A stretch of DNA of 64,000 bases from Cohnella sp. WQ 127256 (GCF_024519285.1 NZ_JAMZCY010000001.1:186001-250000); one strand, 5' to 3'. Shown: positions 52,028 to 62,320, counted from the stretch's first letter. Translations and numbers: made by a program. Notes: generated from the letters alone by a model not told the origin.

Positions 52028-52621
52028 ATGAGTGTGTACCTGATGAAGAAAAATTATTTAATTTTAGCCTTGGTGTTTATCATTGCTGCTGCAGTATGGT
52101 ACTGGGAGTCATCGGACAAAAAGTCGGCAGGTCAATTGACAGAAGGGGTTGTGGGCGAAAAAGTTGATGGGGATATTCCAAGCGCTCCTGCGCCAAAAGT
52201 TAATCGTTATGCACCTTCCTTTAGTCTCGATTCGTTGGATGGAAATTCAAGTTATGAGGTTGGGGGCAAGCGGGACAAAGTACTTATCATTAATTTCTGG
52301 GCAGCTTGGTGTGGGCCTTGTGAATTGGAAGCACCTGATCTAAAAGACATATACGAGAAGCACAAGGATAAGCTGGATTTATATGCGGTCAATGCGACCA
52401 AATTCGATAAGGTTAGAGAAGCTAAGGATTTTGTTAAGGAGCAAGAGTTCGTATTTCCTGTATTAACAGATCCAAAGGGTGAGGTTTTGGATATGTATAA
52501 GGTGGGTGGGTACCCATTAAGCTTAATCATCGATCGTGATGGGGTCATCCGTCATCGGATAGAGGGCGTTATTGACAGGGAGCAATGGGAGATCTATTTG
52601 CAAGAGGTTATGGAATCTTAG
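52028..52621 (+). CDS. Membrane-anchored TlpA/ResA-like thiol-disulfide oxidoreductase
   Basis: A 197-residue protein. An N-terminal helix (KNYLILALVFIIAAAVWYW) anchors a thioredoxin fold outside the membrane; the active site is INFWAAWCGPCELEAPDL (CGPC), with the family insertion and cis-Pro segment (VGGYPLSLIIDRDG). It resembles ResA and StoA, which reduce apocytochrome or spore-cortex enzyme disulfides, but no ccdA or cytochrome gene is adjacent to tell which. The start may be ATG 52028 or 52043. A strong terminator follows. Confidence 0.88.
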   Translation: MSVYLMKKNYLILALVFIIAAAVWYWESSDKKSAGQLTEGVVGEKVDGDIPSAPAPKVNRYAPSFSLDSLDGNSSYEVGGKRDKVLIINFWAAWCGPCELEAPDLKDIYEKHKDKLDLYAVNATKFDKVREAKDFVKEQEFVFPVLTDPKGEVLDMYKVGGYPLSLIIDRDGVIRHRIEGVIDREQWEIYLQEVMES

Positions 52622-52635
52622 TTCGGTTAGCATGA

Positions 52636-52664
52636 AAAAGAGAGGCCACAGCCTCTCTTTTTTT
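52636..52664 (+). terminator. Intrinsic terminator after the TlpA-like gene
   Basis: AAAGAGAGGC pairs with GCCTCTCTTT around CACA, followed by TTTT. It also lies at the end of the convergent cimA gene. Confidence 0.85.
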
Positions 52665-52666
52665 GT

Positions 52667-54283
52667 TTAATGATTAATTAATCCGTGCATACCACCAGTA
52701 AACTCAGGCTCGAATTCATCCTTGACCATGCCGAGCAGGGCATAACGGATGCTATCAACAAGTGCTTCCCAGCTTGCTTCTATGACGTTGGATGATACAC
52801 CGACTGTGCTCCAAGTATCTTTGAAATCGGTCGATTCGATCAATACTCTAACTTTTGCCGCAGTTGTATCCTTCTCATCCAGTACACGCACCTTGTAGTC
52901 GGTAAGATGGATATCGCGGATACCTGGATAAAAGTGTATGAGTGCTTTACGCAGGGCGTTATCTAAAGCATTCACAGGACCGTTACCTTCGGCGACGGTA
53001 TATACTTGTTCTCCGGCAACGGTAATTTTCATAATGGCTTCGGTAACCATGCTTCCGCCTGTTTTTTCCACCATAATCTTAAATGAATCCACAGTGAATG
53101 CTTGTTGCATGGTTCCGTCGAATGCGTCTCTTAAGAGCAACTCAAGGGAGGCGTCCGCACCTTCGAATTGATAGCCCTGATGCTCAAGCTCCTTGATTCG
53201 ATCAATGACATCTCTGGACTTCATACCTTCTTGATTGATATCGAGGCCCATTTCCTGAGCTTTGGACAAAATATTACTTTGACCAGCAAGCTCTGACACA
53301 AGAACACGCTGTTTGTTCCCAACAAGCTGCGGCTCAATATGCTCATAGGTTTTAGAATCTTTCATGATCGCAGAGACGTGAATACCGCCTTTGTGGGCAA
53401 AAGCAGCATTGCCGACGTAAGGTTGGTTAACTGGCATACTAACGTTAGCGATCTCGCTTACATAGCGAGCGACATTCGTGAGCATTTTCAGTTGCTCATT
53501 ACTAACGCAGCTATAGCCCATTTTCAATTGTAGTGTAGGTAAAATGGAGCAGAGATTTGCGTTGCCACAACGTTCGCCGTAACCATTAATTGTACCTTGG
53601 ATATGACGAGCGCCAGCAGTAATCGCGGCAAGTGTGTTCGCAACTGCAAGCTCGCTGTCGTTATGGGTGTGGATACCGATTGGAGCATCAATCGTTGTCA
53701 CTACGCGTGAGACGATTTCGCTAATTTCTCCGGGGAGTGTACCGCCATTCGTATCACACAGAACGATCCAAGCGGCTCCCGCATCCTTCGCTTTTTTGAG
53801 CGCAGCCAAGGCATATTCGGGATTCGCTTTATATCCATCGAAGAAGTGTTCAGCATCGAAAAGGGCTTCCATCCCGCTATTTTTCACAAATGCTAACGAT
53901 TCATAGATCATAGCTAGATTTTCTTCCAAAGTCGTTTGCAATGCAGTGTGAACATGGAAGTCCCAAGATTTGCCGACCAGTGTCGCAGCTTGAGCGCCTG
54001 ATTCTGTCAAATGCTTGAGGTTGATATCCTGCTCACAGGTGCTATTCTTTCGTCGAGTACTTCCGAATGCAGTCAGTTTAGCTTGCAACTTCATTTCCCG
54101 GACACGACGAAAAAACTCGATGTCTTTGCTATTACTGCCAGGATTACCACCTTCAATATAATGGACACCCAAAGCATCAAGCTTTAGAGCAATTTTAACT
54201 TTGTCCTCGGCTGTAAGGCTAATACCTTCGCCCTGCGTGCCGTCGCGCAAGGTCGTATCAAAAATACATATTGGAGTTGACAT
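52667..54283 (-). CDS. cimA: Citramalate synthase
   Basis: A 538-residue enzyme of the HMGL-like/LeuA family that makes (R)-citramalate from pyruvate and acetyl-CoA, an entry to isoleucine without threonine. Visible are FDTTLRDGTQGEG, GGNPGSNSKD, AEHFFDGYKANPEYA, the metal-binding GIHTHNDSELAVAN, and the C-terminal LeuA-type regulatory domain. The length and sequence pattern fit the second citramalate-synthase group, not 2-isopropylmalate synthase. AAGGAGG lies upstream of the ATG. The gene stands alone. Confidence 0.93.
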   Translation of the reverse strand: MSTPICIFDTTLRDGTQGEGISLTAEDKVKIALKLDALGVHYIEGGNPGSNSKDIEFFRRVREMKLQAKLTAFGSTRRKNSTCEQDINLKHLTESGAQAATLVGKSWDFHVHTALQTTLEENLAMIYESLAFVKNSGMEALFDAEHFFDGYKANPEYALAALKKAKDAGAAWIVLCDTNGGTLPGEISEIVSRVVTTIDAPIGIHTHNDSELAVANTLAAITAGARHIQGTINGYGERCGNANLCSILPTLQLKMGYSCVSNEQLKMLTNVARYVSEIANVSMPVNQPYVGNAAFAHKGGIHVSAIMKDSKTYEHIEPQLVGNKQRVLVSELAGQSNILSKAQEMGLDINQEGMKSRDVIDRIKELEHQGYQFEGADASLELLLRDAFDGTMQQAFTVDSFKIMVEKTGGSMVTEAIMKITVAGEQVYTVAEGNGPVNALDNALRKALIHFYPGIRDIHLTDYKVRVLDEKDTTAAKVRVLIESTDFKDTWSTVGVSSNVIEASWEALVDSIRYALLGMVKDEFEPEFTGGMHGLINH

Positions 54284-54366
54284 GCTTAAACGGAAAGCCT
54301 CCTTCAGTAAAAACAGGTGAAACTATTATAGCACTTCTTGGATAAAATGTAGAGAGCAACGCGTCA

Positions 54367-54396
54367 TTGCCGATGTATTCATTACCTCTGTATAAT
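54367..54396 (+). promoter_or_regulatory. Promoter of dinB
   Basis: TTGCCG (54367-54372), 18-base spacer, TATAAT (54391-54396). An in-frame ATG at 54395 overlaps the -10, so it cannot be the start codon. No LexA box was found here. Confidence 0.6.
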
Positions 54397-54421
54397 GAAG
54401 GGACGACTAGGAGGGATGAAT

Positions 54422-55717
54422 GTGAGCGATAACGAGGGCGCGAGGAAGAGAAGAATCATTTTACACATTGATATGAACGCGTTCTATTGCTCTGTTCATG
54501 CCGCCGAAGAGCCAGATGTATATAAAGGAAAGCCGACAGCTGTTGCCGGAAGTGTGGAGCTGCGGAAAGGAATATTAGTTACAAGCTCATATGAAGCAAG
54601 GGCACTGGGAATTCGTACTGGAATGACCGTTCGTCAGGCGCTTATCCTTTGTCCGGAATTGATTCTAATTTCACCTAACTTCGATCTATATCGGAAGTAT
54701 AGTCGTGGTTTTCTAAAAATTGTAGGCAATTATACACCACTCGTTGAAGCCGTATCGATTGATGAGTGTTTTCTTGATATTACCGGAAGCTCGCAATTCG
54801 GCACACCTATTCAAATTGCTGAAACCATTGCATGGAGAGTCAAGGAGGAACTATCCCTGCCTTGTTCAATTGGAATAGCTCCGAATAAGCTGCTCGCTAA
54901 GATGGCATCTGATATGCGCAAACCGGATGCGATTACGATTCTTCGTAAGCGGGAAGTGCCTAAACTTTTATGGGGCAAGCCATGCCAAACCTTGTATGGG
55001 ATCGGTTCTCGTACGGCAGATAAATTGCTAAGGCTTAATATTAGGACGATCGGGGAGCTAGCTGCAGCAGACGAGAAGGTGTTAATAGAGAGATTTGGTG
55101 TATATGGTGCATGGATGAAGAGAGCAGCGAACGGATCAGATGATGCTCCGGTTGAACCGCTGCAGGAGGCACCCAAATCAATTGGACATACAACGACTCT
55201 CCCAGCGGATTTAATTGATCGAGACCAATATCGGAGAGTACTGCTTAATCTAGCTGACCAGACGACAAGGAGACTAAGGCATCAACGTATGGTATGCTCT
55301 ACCGTTCAGATTACAATTCGAGATCCAGATATGCGTACAATCTCAAGATCATCAACTTTATCGATTCCAACTGAAGCCAATGAGGATGTCTATAGGATTG
55401 CATGTCGACTAATGGATATGCATTGGAAGGAAGGGAACCCGGTCAGGTTGCTTGGCATTACTTTACAGGGCTTGACGCAGAAAAAAGAAACGCCTTTGCA
55501 ACTGGATCTCTTCTCATATGAGGAAAATCCGAAGAAGGAACGATTGATGAATGCAATGGATATATTAAGGGATAAGTATGGCGAGGATGCGGTACTTACT
55601 GCTGGCATGTTAGGGGATGATCCATCTACTCTCATTCGGAATAAGAAGCTTAGAGGGACCTCGCTTCAGAAGGATTTTTTGCGGGAGAAATTGGCAACCG
55701 ATGAGAATGATTATTAA
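54422..55717 (+). CDS. dinB: DNA polymerase IV (Y-family, DinB)
   Basis: A 431-residue translesion polymerase. The palm carries HIDMNAFYCSVHAAEEP and VEAVSIDECFLDITG (catalytic Asp, then Asp-Glu), followed by YSRGF fingers residues, the helix-hairpin-helix thumb (GIGSRTADKLLRLNIRTIGELAA) and the little finger domain. A C-terminal QLDLFSYEE is the beta-clamp binding motif. GTG 54422 is chosen, seven bases after AGGAGG. It may form a short operon of one. Confidence 0.94.
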   Translation: MSDNEGARKRRIILHIDMNAFYCSVHAAEEPDVYKGKPTAVAGSVELRKGILVTSSYEARALGIRTGMTVRQALILCPELILISPNFDLYRKYSRGFLKIVGNYTPLVEAVSIDECFLDITGSSQFGTPIQIAETIAWRVKEELSLPCSIGIAPNKLLAKMASDMRKPDAITILRKREVPKLLWGKPCQTLYGIGSRTADKLLRLNIRTIGELAAADEKVLIERFGVYGAWMKRAANGSDDAPVEPLQEAPKSIGHTTTLPADLIDRDQYRRVLLNLADQTTRRLRHQRMVCSTVQITIRDPDMRTISRSSTLSIPTEANEDVYRIACRLMDMHWKEGNPVRLLGITLQGLTQKKETPLQLDLFSYEENPKKERLMNAMDILRDKYGEDAVLTAGMLGDDPSTLIRNKKLRGTSLQKDFLREKLATDENDY

Positions 55718-55752
55718 GAACTGGAAGCGATGGATATGATCTGGAATTTCGT

Positions 55753-55781
55753 TTGATCTTAGCTAGGTTTTATATTATATT
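55753..55781 (+). promoter_or_regulatory. Promoter of the ferredoxin gene
   Basis: TTGATC (55753-55758), 17-base spacer, TATATT (55776-55781). Confidence 0.5.
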
Positions 55782-55839
55782 GGACAGTAAGGACTGGACT
55801 ATTAATGAATTCGGTTAGTAAAGATATTTGGGAGGTTAA

Positions 55840-56079
<240 letters not shown>

Positions 56080-56096
56080 TTGATATTGAGAATGAA

Positions 56097-56143
56097 AACA
56101 GCTTATTTCTAGGTGAATAGACCTAGGGGTAAGCTGTTTTTTT
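56097..56143 (+). terminator. Intrinsic terminator after fer
   Basis: AACAGCTTA pairs with TAAGCTGTT, enclosing a nested CTAGGT/ACCTAG stem, followed by TTTTT. Confidence 0.85.
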
Positions 56144-56264
56144 GTGTTTCCCATGACTTTCGTCACAAAAGTCAATTATTAGGCAAAATACTACAAGAAA
56201 CCAAGTACCTACGTTATAATAGAGTATAACTGGAATCATTTACATTAAGGTGGGCGAGGGCTTA

Positions 56265-58097
56265 TTGAAGGAACGAATTAAGAAGATTGCGATAGTGCTG
56301 AATGTGCTACTACTAATCGCTGTTTATTTTATTTATCAGTCACATTCCTTGCAGAGAGTTGACAATTTATTATTTGATTATGATATGAAACAAGCAGCAA
56401 ACCATACTCCCGATTCTCGAATCGTTGTCGTGGCGATTGATGATGCTTCATTAGCAGAGCTGGGTAGATTTCCATGGGATCGGGCTGTATACGCACCTTT
56501 CCTAGCTGCACTAAACCAGGAGGGGAATATACCCAAAGCTATCGCTTTTGATATTATTTTCAGTGAATCAAGTGAGAGCCCTGATAGTGATATGGCTTTT
56601 GCGGAAGCATTGGCTAGCTATCCTAACGTGATTTTACCGGTAACGGGAATCATGGGAGATGTGTTTAGTACCTCTATAGCAAAACGGGATGAGCTAATAA
56701 AGGCACAGGCAACTGCCAAGCCTTATGAATTATTTGCCGAACTAGCTCAGCTTGCACATATTAACCGTGTTGTTAGTAAGGACGGGGTCATCCGACAAAC
56801 CTGGCTGAATATGCAGGGGCCTGATGGGGATACGATTCCGTCATTGGCATGGAAAGTTGCTGAAATGGCTGGAGCGGATTTAAGTAAGTACACCGACGTT
56901 ACAGATCCGAAGAAGTCTAATGAGCCTATTGCGAAGAATACGATGACGATTGATTATCAGCTCGTGACAGATGACTTCATGACTGTTTCATTCGTTGATG
57001 TGTTGAATGGGGCGTTGCCACCTGACTTGTTTAAGGACTCTATTGTTTTCGTTGGGTTTTCGGCTGTTGGACTGGCTAGTGATGGAGGGCAAGATACAGG
57101 AGTATCTCCAATCGAGAAAAACTTCAAATTAATGTACGCGCATGCGAATATTACGAATCAATTGTTGAACGGTACTCAGGTTTCTTATGCCCCGAATTGG
57201 TCGGAGCTCGCTTTGGCAGTATTGCTGTTTGCATTATTTGTTTTGCTGCCATGGAGACTAAAAAATATATATTCAATTTTGATTTTCATTGTCGTATTCA
57301 TAGGTATTCTTTACGGACAGTATCAACTCTATCAAGCATACGCTGTGCATATTAATATTGTTGATTCTTTGCTAGCTCTGACTCTTGCATACTTGGCTAA
57401 CGTATCGCTTAAATCCTACATGGATAGCGTTCAGAAGAGCTTCGTAACCCGACAATTCGGACGCTATATTTCACCTGATCTTGTTAAACAGATTGTGGCT
57501 CAAGACATTGAGATCAAGTTGGGTGGAGATTTGAAGCTCATTACGATTCTTTTCTTGGATATCAGAGGGTTTACACCATTATCCGAGAAATTGTCTCCAC
57601 CGGAATTGGTAGATACTCTGAATACGATGTTCAATATGATTACTGAAACGACCTTAAGTAATGACGGAACAATCGATAAGTTCATCGGAGACGCAGCTAT
57701 GATTTTGTTTAATGCCCCTCTTGAAGTTGTGGAGCATGAACGTATGGCTGTCAAAACCGCTTATGAAATCCAGCAAGGCATGATTAAGATTAGAGATGAA
57801 ATTATGGACAAATACCAATGTGAAGTCAATGTGGGTATTGGGATACATACAGGGAATGTCGTTGTTGGTAATATTGGTTCCTATTTACGGGTCGATTATA
57901 CGGCCATTGGCGATAACGTCAATATTGCAGCACGGATCGAATCGCAGACGAAGAAGGGGCAAGTTCATGTCTCTGAGCAAGTGTATGAGCAGACGAAAGA
58001 CTTCTTCCGCTTCAACGAGGGTGAAGATCGTATGTTCAAAGGGAAGTCGCATCCAATTAGGGTATACGAGCTTCTTGGGCTTAATGGAGAGAAGTAA
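56265..58097 (+). CDS. CHASE2 class III adenylate/guanylate cyclase
   Basis: A 610-residue membrane protein. One N-terminal helix, an extracytoplasmic CHASE2 domain (about residues 25-310: IVVVAIDDASLAELGRFPWDR, AIAFDIIFSE), three helices (about 320-385), then a class III cyclase domain. The catalytic residues are present: LDIRGFTPLSEKL (first metal Asp), DKFIGDAAMILF (Lys for adenine and second metal Asp), YTAIGDNVNIAARIE (Thr for adenine, Asn and Arg for the transition state). So an active enzyme preferring ATP is predicted. TTG 56265 is chosen over GTG 56250 because AAGGTGGG lies ten bases ahead. cAMP signalling is rare in Firmicutes, and a CRP-type gene is not in the window. Confidence 0.88.
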   Translation: MKERIKKIAIVLNVLLLIAVYFIYQSHSLQRVDNLLFDYDMKQAANHTPDSRIVVVAIDDASLAELGRFPWDRAVYAPFLAALNQEGNIPKAIAFDIIFSESSESPDSDMAFAEALASYPNVILPVTGIMGDVFSTSIAKRDELIKAQATAKPYELFAELAQLAHINRVVSKDGVIRQTWLNMQGPDGDTIPSLAWKVAEMAGADLSKYTDVTDPKKSNEPIAKNTMTIDYQLVTDDFMTVSFVDVLNGALPPDLFKDSIVFVGFSAVGLASDGGQDTGVSPIEKNFKLMYAHANITNQLLNGTQVSYAPNWSELALAVLLFALFVLLPWRLKNIYSILIFIVVFIGILYGQYQLYQAYAVHINIVDSLLALTLAYLANVSLKSYMDSVQKSFVTRQFGRYISPDLVKQIVAQDIEIKLGGDLKLITILFLDIRGFTPLSEKLSPPELVDTLNTMFNMITETTLSNDGTIDKFIGDAAMILFNAPLEVVEHERMAVKTAYEIQQGMIKIRDEIMDKYQCEVNVGIGIHTGNVVVGNIGSYLRVDYTAIGDNVNIAARIESQTKKGQVHVSEQVYEQTKDFFRFNEGEDRMFKGKSHPIRVYELLGLNGEK

Positions 58098-58182
58098 AGT
58101 AGATAGTTCAATAGCTGTTCTCCAATCTATCAAAGTGATCTATACAAATTCTGAACATATAAATTGAAGGGAGATAGACAAG

Positions 58183-60597
58183 TTGAGAAAAATGACGATT
58201 AGATTAATGGTGTTATTATTAATTGCATTGCCTCTATTGGGAGGCTTTGCAAACAAGTCATCAGCGGCGACATCCAGGGTAGCGATTATTAAGGAGCTTA
58301 AAGGGAAGGCGACAGTCAAGAAGGCTGGTGGAACGAAGGAATTCACTGCTTTTGCAAAGATGAGCTTAAACGAGGGGGATATTCTTGCTGTAGGAGCAGA
58401 GAGCTCTGCAGTATTGCAATTTTCCAACGGTACTTCTACGGATGACCAGATGACTGCTTCAGAAAATACGACATTAACGTTCTCTAAGCTATCAAATAGC
58501 AAAGGGACGGTAACTAAAGTCAGCATGCTTAAGGGCACAGTATGGTCAACGGTCAAGTCCATTACGAATTCAGAAGATGAGTTCACTCTTGAAACTCCAA
58601 CTGCAATCATGGGCGTTCGCGGAACTAATCTGCTAATAGGCGTTGATCCTGTGACAGGAGAGTCTAGGTTCTTTATTGTTTCTGGTGTAGGGAATGTGGA
58701 CAAAAAGGGTGAAGAAGGTCCGGGTAATGGAACAATCTTGTTTCCAGGTCAGAGTATCAATCTAGATCAGGAACTAGAAGCTGGAGAGTATGATGATCAT
58801 AAAAATATAGTTAACCTAGGTGATTTAGTTTCATCAACAAGTAATGCGATCATCGAAGCAATTATTGCTAGTAAAGCAGCAATTGATAAAGAGAATGAAG
58901 AATATATTGCTAGGCTCAAGGAACAAAATGAATTGAGTAATGTACCGAATCTTCCGAATATACTGAATCAAGCTGAGATAGACCGAATCAAGCAAAATCT
59001 TGAGAATCTGATAGGTAACATTGTTAAAGAGGCGATTAAGCAGAATAAAGTTGATGAGACTGCGATTAAAGATTTAATTGATCAAATTAACAAACAAGTA
59101 AACAAGAAGCTCGATCTTGATAATGTGAAGCCTCTGGAGCTCAGCGCTCAAGAAAAAGAAAAGCAAGCCGAGCTAAAGGCATTGCAGGAAGCAAAAAAGA
59201 AACAGCAAGAAGCTGAGAAGAAAAAACAAGAGGAACTGCAAAAGCAAAAGGAAGATTTACTAAAGAAGCTTCAAGAGCAGTTGGAGAAACAAAAAGCAGA
59301 GAAACAAAAGGCAGAAGAAGCCGCGAGAAAGAAAGCGGAGGAGCAATTGAAATTAGGGCAAGAAGCAACTCCGTCGACTCCCCCTTCTGGGTCCGGTAAT
59401 TCGGGATCGGGTGGAGGCCCTGTATCTTCGCCAAGCCCAGAACCATCACCAAGTCCGAGTCCAAGTCCAAGTCCGAGTCCAGAACCATCACCATCACCAA
59501 GTCCTGAACCAAGTCCAAGTCCGAGTCCAGAACCATCACCAAGTCCTGAACCAATTCCGGAAGAACTGCCAGAGGGAGTAACAAATTGGACATTAACTGA
59601 TTCTCCCCAGAGCTATGCAATAATTAATAAAAAAGATGAAAAAATTGTTGCAGATATGCTGTATTACCAATATGCGACGGTCGTCTCAGACTCGACCACT
59701 TCACTCTTCATGGATATGAGTTTCAGTGATAAAGTAAATCATGTTGCTGTATATGGAGTACGTGGAGAAGGAGAAGGCGAAAGCTCTCCATTAATTTTAG
59801 AGAAGGATATTAGTGGAGCTCCAATTTCATTAAGCGATCACCTTATCAAGTTGAACGAGCTTGAGCGATATACGCGCTTCAATATTAATTATTCTATTGA
59901 TGAAATTGATCATGAAAAATATTATAGCTTAACATTGATCATCCAAAAGGGTCAATTGGACGTTGAATCCATGATTATGAATGATGTAGAAATAAAATAT
60001 TCTGAAGATATGTACTCAATAGATACTCGTAAGCTAAGCGAAAATGAATATCTTGCGTTTGCGGGGCGAGAAACAAGCGAATATGACTTATATGTTAAGC
60101 CCACTTTGGATAACGATTTTACTATTGTTGAAGTCATATTATTGAGTGAAGGTCTCTCAAAGACTACTTTGGGTTACCGCATTGAACTTCGTGAAGGATG
60201 GAACGATGTTACGATACGACTCTGGGACTTTTCCAAAAAAAATCATGTGGATTATAAGCTAAGTATTTGGAAAGGTGACGCTGAACCTCCGGAATTTGCT
60301 ATATCAAGTTTCGGCGCTTTTGATCGCTTTTTTATTAAAGAATTACCTTCATGGTTTGCAGTTGTAACAGAAGAGGCAACGGCAGCGAATTTTACACCGA
60401 TATTTGCAGAGGGCGTTGAGATATTGACGGTAGAGTACATGAACGACGGGCAAACGGTGGAAGTATCTAATCCTTCAGAACCCTTTGTGATTCCATTCAA
60501 TGGTTCCGATCGCGTGGTAACCTTCTTCCTTCAAACAGGTGATCGAAAAATAATATACGATGTAATAGTAACGACTACCCCGACGAATATTGGATAA
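58183..60597 (+). CDS. FecR-domain secreted protein with coiled-coil and Pro-Ser spacer
   Basis: An 804-residue exported protein. It has a signal peptide (1-29, ...KSSAAT), a FecR domain (about 30-200, with TPTAIMGVRGTN at 138-149), a helical region, and a Lys/Glu/Gln-rich coiled coil (about 320-392). A Gly/Ser and Pro-Ser-Pro-Glu repeat spacer (about 395-460) and a beta-rich C-terminal half (about 460-804) with no recognised family follow. The layout suggests an anchored rod crossing the cell wall. The start is TTG 58183 behind GGGAG. It lies 85 bases after the CHASE2 cyclase with no terminator between, so they are probably one operon, and CHASE2-FecR neighbours are known from other phyla. 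Confidence 0.8.
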   Translation: MRKMTIRLMVLLLIALPLLGGFANKSSAATSRVAIIKELKGKATVKKAGGTKEFTAFAKMSLNEGDILAVGAESSAVLQFSNGTSTDDQMTASENTTLTFSKLSNSKGTVTKVSMLKGTVWSTVKSITNSEDEFTLETPTAIMGVRGTNLLIGVDPVTGESRFFIVSGVGNVDKKGEEGPGNGTILFPGQSINLDQELEAGEYDDHKNIVNLGDLVSSTSNAIIEAIIASKAAIDKENEEYIARLKEQNELSNVPNLPNILNQAEIDRIKQNLENLIGNIVKEAIKQNKVDETAIKDLIDQINKQVNKKLDLDNVKPLELSAQEKEKQAELKALQEAKKKQQEAEKKKQEELQKQKEDLLKKLQEQLEKQKAEKQKAEEAARKKAEEQLKLGQEATPSTPPSGSGNSGSGGGPVSSPSPEPSPSPSPSPSPSPEPSPSPSPEPSPSPSPEPSPSPEPIPEELPEGVTNWTLTDSPQSYAIINKKDEKIVADMLYYQYATVVSDSTTSLFMDMSFSDKVNHVAVYGVRGEGEGESSPLILEKDISGAPISLSDHLIKLNELERYTRFNINYSIDEIDHEKYYSLTLIIQKGQLDVESMIMNDVEIKYSEDMYSIDTRKLSENEYLAFAGRETSEYDLYVKPTLDNDFTIVEVILLSEGLSKTTLGYRIELREGWNDVTIRLWDFSKKNHVDYKLSIWKGDAEPPEFAISSFGAFDRFFIKELPSWFAVVTEEATAANFTPIFAEGVEILTVEYMNDGQTVEVSNPSEPFVIPFNGSDRVVTFFLQTGDRKIIYDVIVTTTPTNIG

Positions 60598-60636
60598 TAA
60601 TGAAACGCGAAGCTAGCGATTAAGGAGACTCATTAA

Positions 60637-62241
60637 ATGAGGAATAATATACGGACGATTGGATTACTCACATTAGGCTTGTCCCTGATTGTGCCCTCCG
60701 TTGCGCTTGCAGCAACGGATACTAACTGGACGAAGTCAAGCGAGCTCTATGAGATTCGCACTTGGACAGGCCAATCACAATGGGGGCATGTTGATGGTCC
60801 AGTCAAATCTGCGACTCTCTTTCACCCGCGTTCCATTGTGGAGCTTCCGAATGGTAAGCTGCTTGTCGCGGACACAGAGAACCATATGTTGCGGGAGATT
60901 TCTGTGGATGCCGTAACGACTTATAGCGGTTTATTTGTTGGAGAATCTGAATCACGTACCCCGATTGGAGCATACAACGATGATCAGCTAAACTTGGCAG
61001 CTTATAATCAGCCAACTGGACTGACTGTAGATTCGCTAGGCAACATCTATATCGCAGATTCTGGCAACAACGCGATTCGTAAGATTACTAAGGATGGCAA
61101 AGTGAATACACTAGCAGGGAATGGCTCGATTGGTAATAAGGATGCGAAGGGTAAAGAAGCAACCTTCTATTCCCCTTCGGATATTGCAGTAGATTCAAAA
61201 GGGACCGTGTATGTGTCAGATACTTTGAATCATACGATCCGTAAAATTACGCCAGAAGGTGTGGTAACGACTTTAACGGCATCGTCTAATCGAGCTATTG
61301 AGTATTTCCCAGGAGCAGCAGAGTTTGCAGGAGATTATGCGGATGGAGCAATTGCCAACGCCAAGTTTAATGAACCAAGCGGGCTAGCTGTGGATGGAAA
61401 TGATAACCTGTATGTAAGTGATCGTGGTAATCAGAGAATACGTTATATCGACTTCACTAAAGGCACCGTAACAACGGTAGCAGGTGGTAAATCATCAGAC
61501 AATGGAACATCTATCTATACGAAGAATAGTGCTTATGCATTAGGAGACTTCTTGGATGGTGCTGCAGTAGAGTCTAAGTTTAATGCCCCTGAAGGCTTAG
61601 CGCTGACTGAAGACGGCTCACTCATTGTGGCAGATAGCTTGAATCATGCCATTCGAATTATTCAAGACGGAAAGGTCACAACTTTAACAGGGATACCTGT
61701 AGAGTTTGGCGTTGCGGATGGCCTAACGAATCACGCGCAGTTTAATCATCCTACGGATGTGACTGTTCTCAAAGATGGTCGTCTTGTTATCGTAGATGAA
61801 TCTGGAAATAAGATTCGTGTCCTACAGAAGTATGCCAAACCGGCATCCATGCCTTCGGACAAGTCCATATCCGTTCTACTAAATGGTAAGATTGTATCGT
61901 CGGATGTACCTGCTCAATTGAAATCTAATGCCGTCTTGCTTCCTGTCCGCAGTGTAGGAGCCGCCTTAGGATACAAGGTGTCATTTGACAAAAAGACTGG
62001 AGCGGCGATCTTAACCAAGGGTGAAACGACATACACAATCAAGAGCGGTGCAAATACAGTAACGAAATCGGTGAAAGGCGTTAAGCAAACGCTCACCTTG
62101 AATGCTCCAGTTGCAGAAGTAGATAAGAGAGTGTTCATTCCCGTTCGTTTCTTTGCAAATGAAAGTGGCCTTGATATTCAATGGGATGCAGAAAATCAAA
62201 CTGTAGTCATTCGTAATGTGGTTTTTAATTCAGGATTATAG
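60637..62241 (+). CDS. Secreted NHL-repeat protein with copper-amine-oxidase-like stalk domain
   Basis: A 534-residue exported protein. A signal peptide (1-24) is followed by a six-bladed NHL propeller (about 45-405) with repeated units such as GLTVDSLGNIYIADSGNNAIRKI, GLAVDGNDNLYVSDRGNQRIRYI and GLALTEDGSLIVADSLNHAIRII. A C-terminal stalk domain (about 408-534; ISVLLNGKIVSSD ... LLPVRSVGAALGYKV ... RVFIPVRFFANE) follows, common on Paenibacillus surface proteins. It should bind a ligand or wall component; no enzymatic residues are seen. AAGGAG precedes the ATG 39 bases after the FecR gene stop, so it extends that operon. A strong terminator ends it. Confidence 0.87.
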   Translation: MRNNIRTIGLLTLGLSLIVPSVALAATDTNWTKSSELYEIRTWTGQSQWGHVDGPVKSATLFHPRSIVELPNGKLLVADTENHMLREISVDAVTTYSGLFVGESESRTPIGAYNDDQLNLAAYNQPTGLTVDSLGNIYIADSGNNAIRKITKDGKVNTLAGNGSIGNKDAKGKEATFYSPSDIAVDSKGTVYVSDTLNHTIRKITPEGVVTTLTASSNRAIEYFPGAAEFAGDYADGAIANAKFNEPSGLAVDGNDNLYVSDRGNQRIRYIDFTKGTVTTVAGGKSSDNGTSIYTKNSAYALGDFLDGAAVESKFNAPEGLALTEDGSLIVADSLNHAIRIIQDGKVTTLTGIPVEFGVADGLTNHAQFNHPTDVTVLKDGRLVIVDESGNKIRVLQKYAKPASMPSDKSISVLLNGKIVSSDVPAQLKSNAVLLPVRSVGAALGYKVSFDKKTGAAILTKGETTYTIKSGANTVTKSVKGVKQTLTLNAPVAEVDKRVFIPVRFFANESGLDIQWDAENQTVVIRNVVFNSGL

Positions 62242-62269
62242 AACTAGAAGCTAATCATGGTTAGTAATG

Positions 62270-62320
62270 AAGAAAGCTTAGTAAGTTAACGTCTGTTAAC
62301 TTACTAAGCTTTCTTTATTT
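62270..62320 (+). terminator. Intrinsic terminator after the NHL protein gene
   Basis: A perfect 21-pair stem (AAGAAAGCTTA-GTAAGTTAAC with GTTAACTTAC-TAAGCTTTCTT), GTCT loop, then TATTTTT. It ends the three-gene CHASE2-FecR-NHL transcript. Confidence 0.92.

Noticed and set aside
52636..52664. Attenuator for cimA
   Set aside because: The hairpin lies at the 3' end of both converging genes and is simply a terminator.
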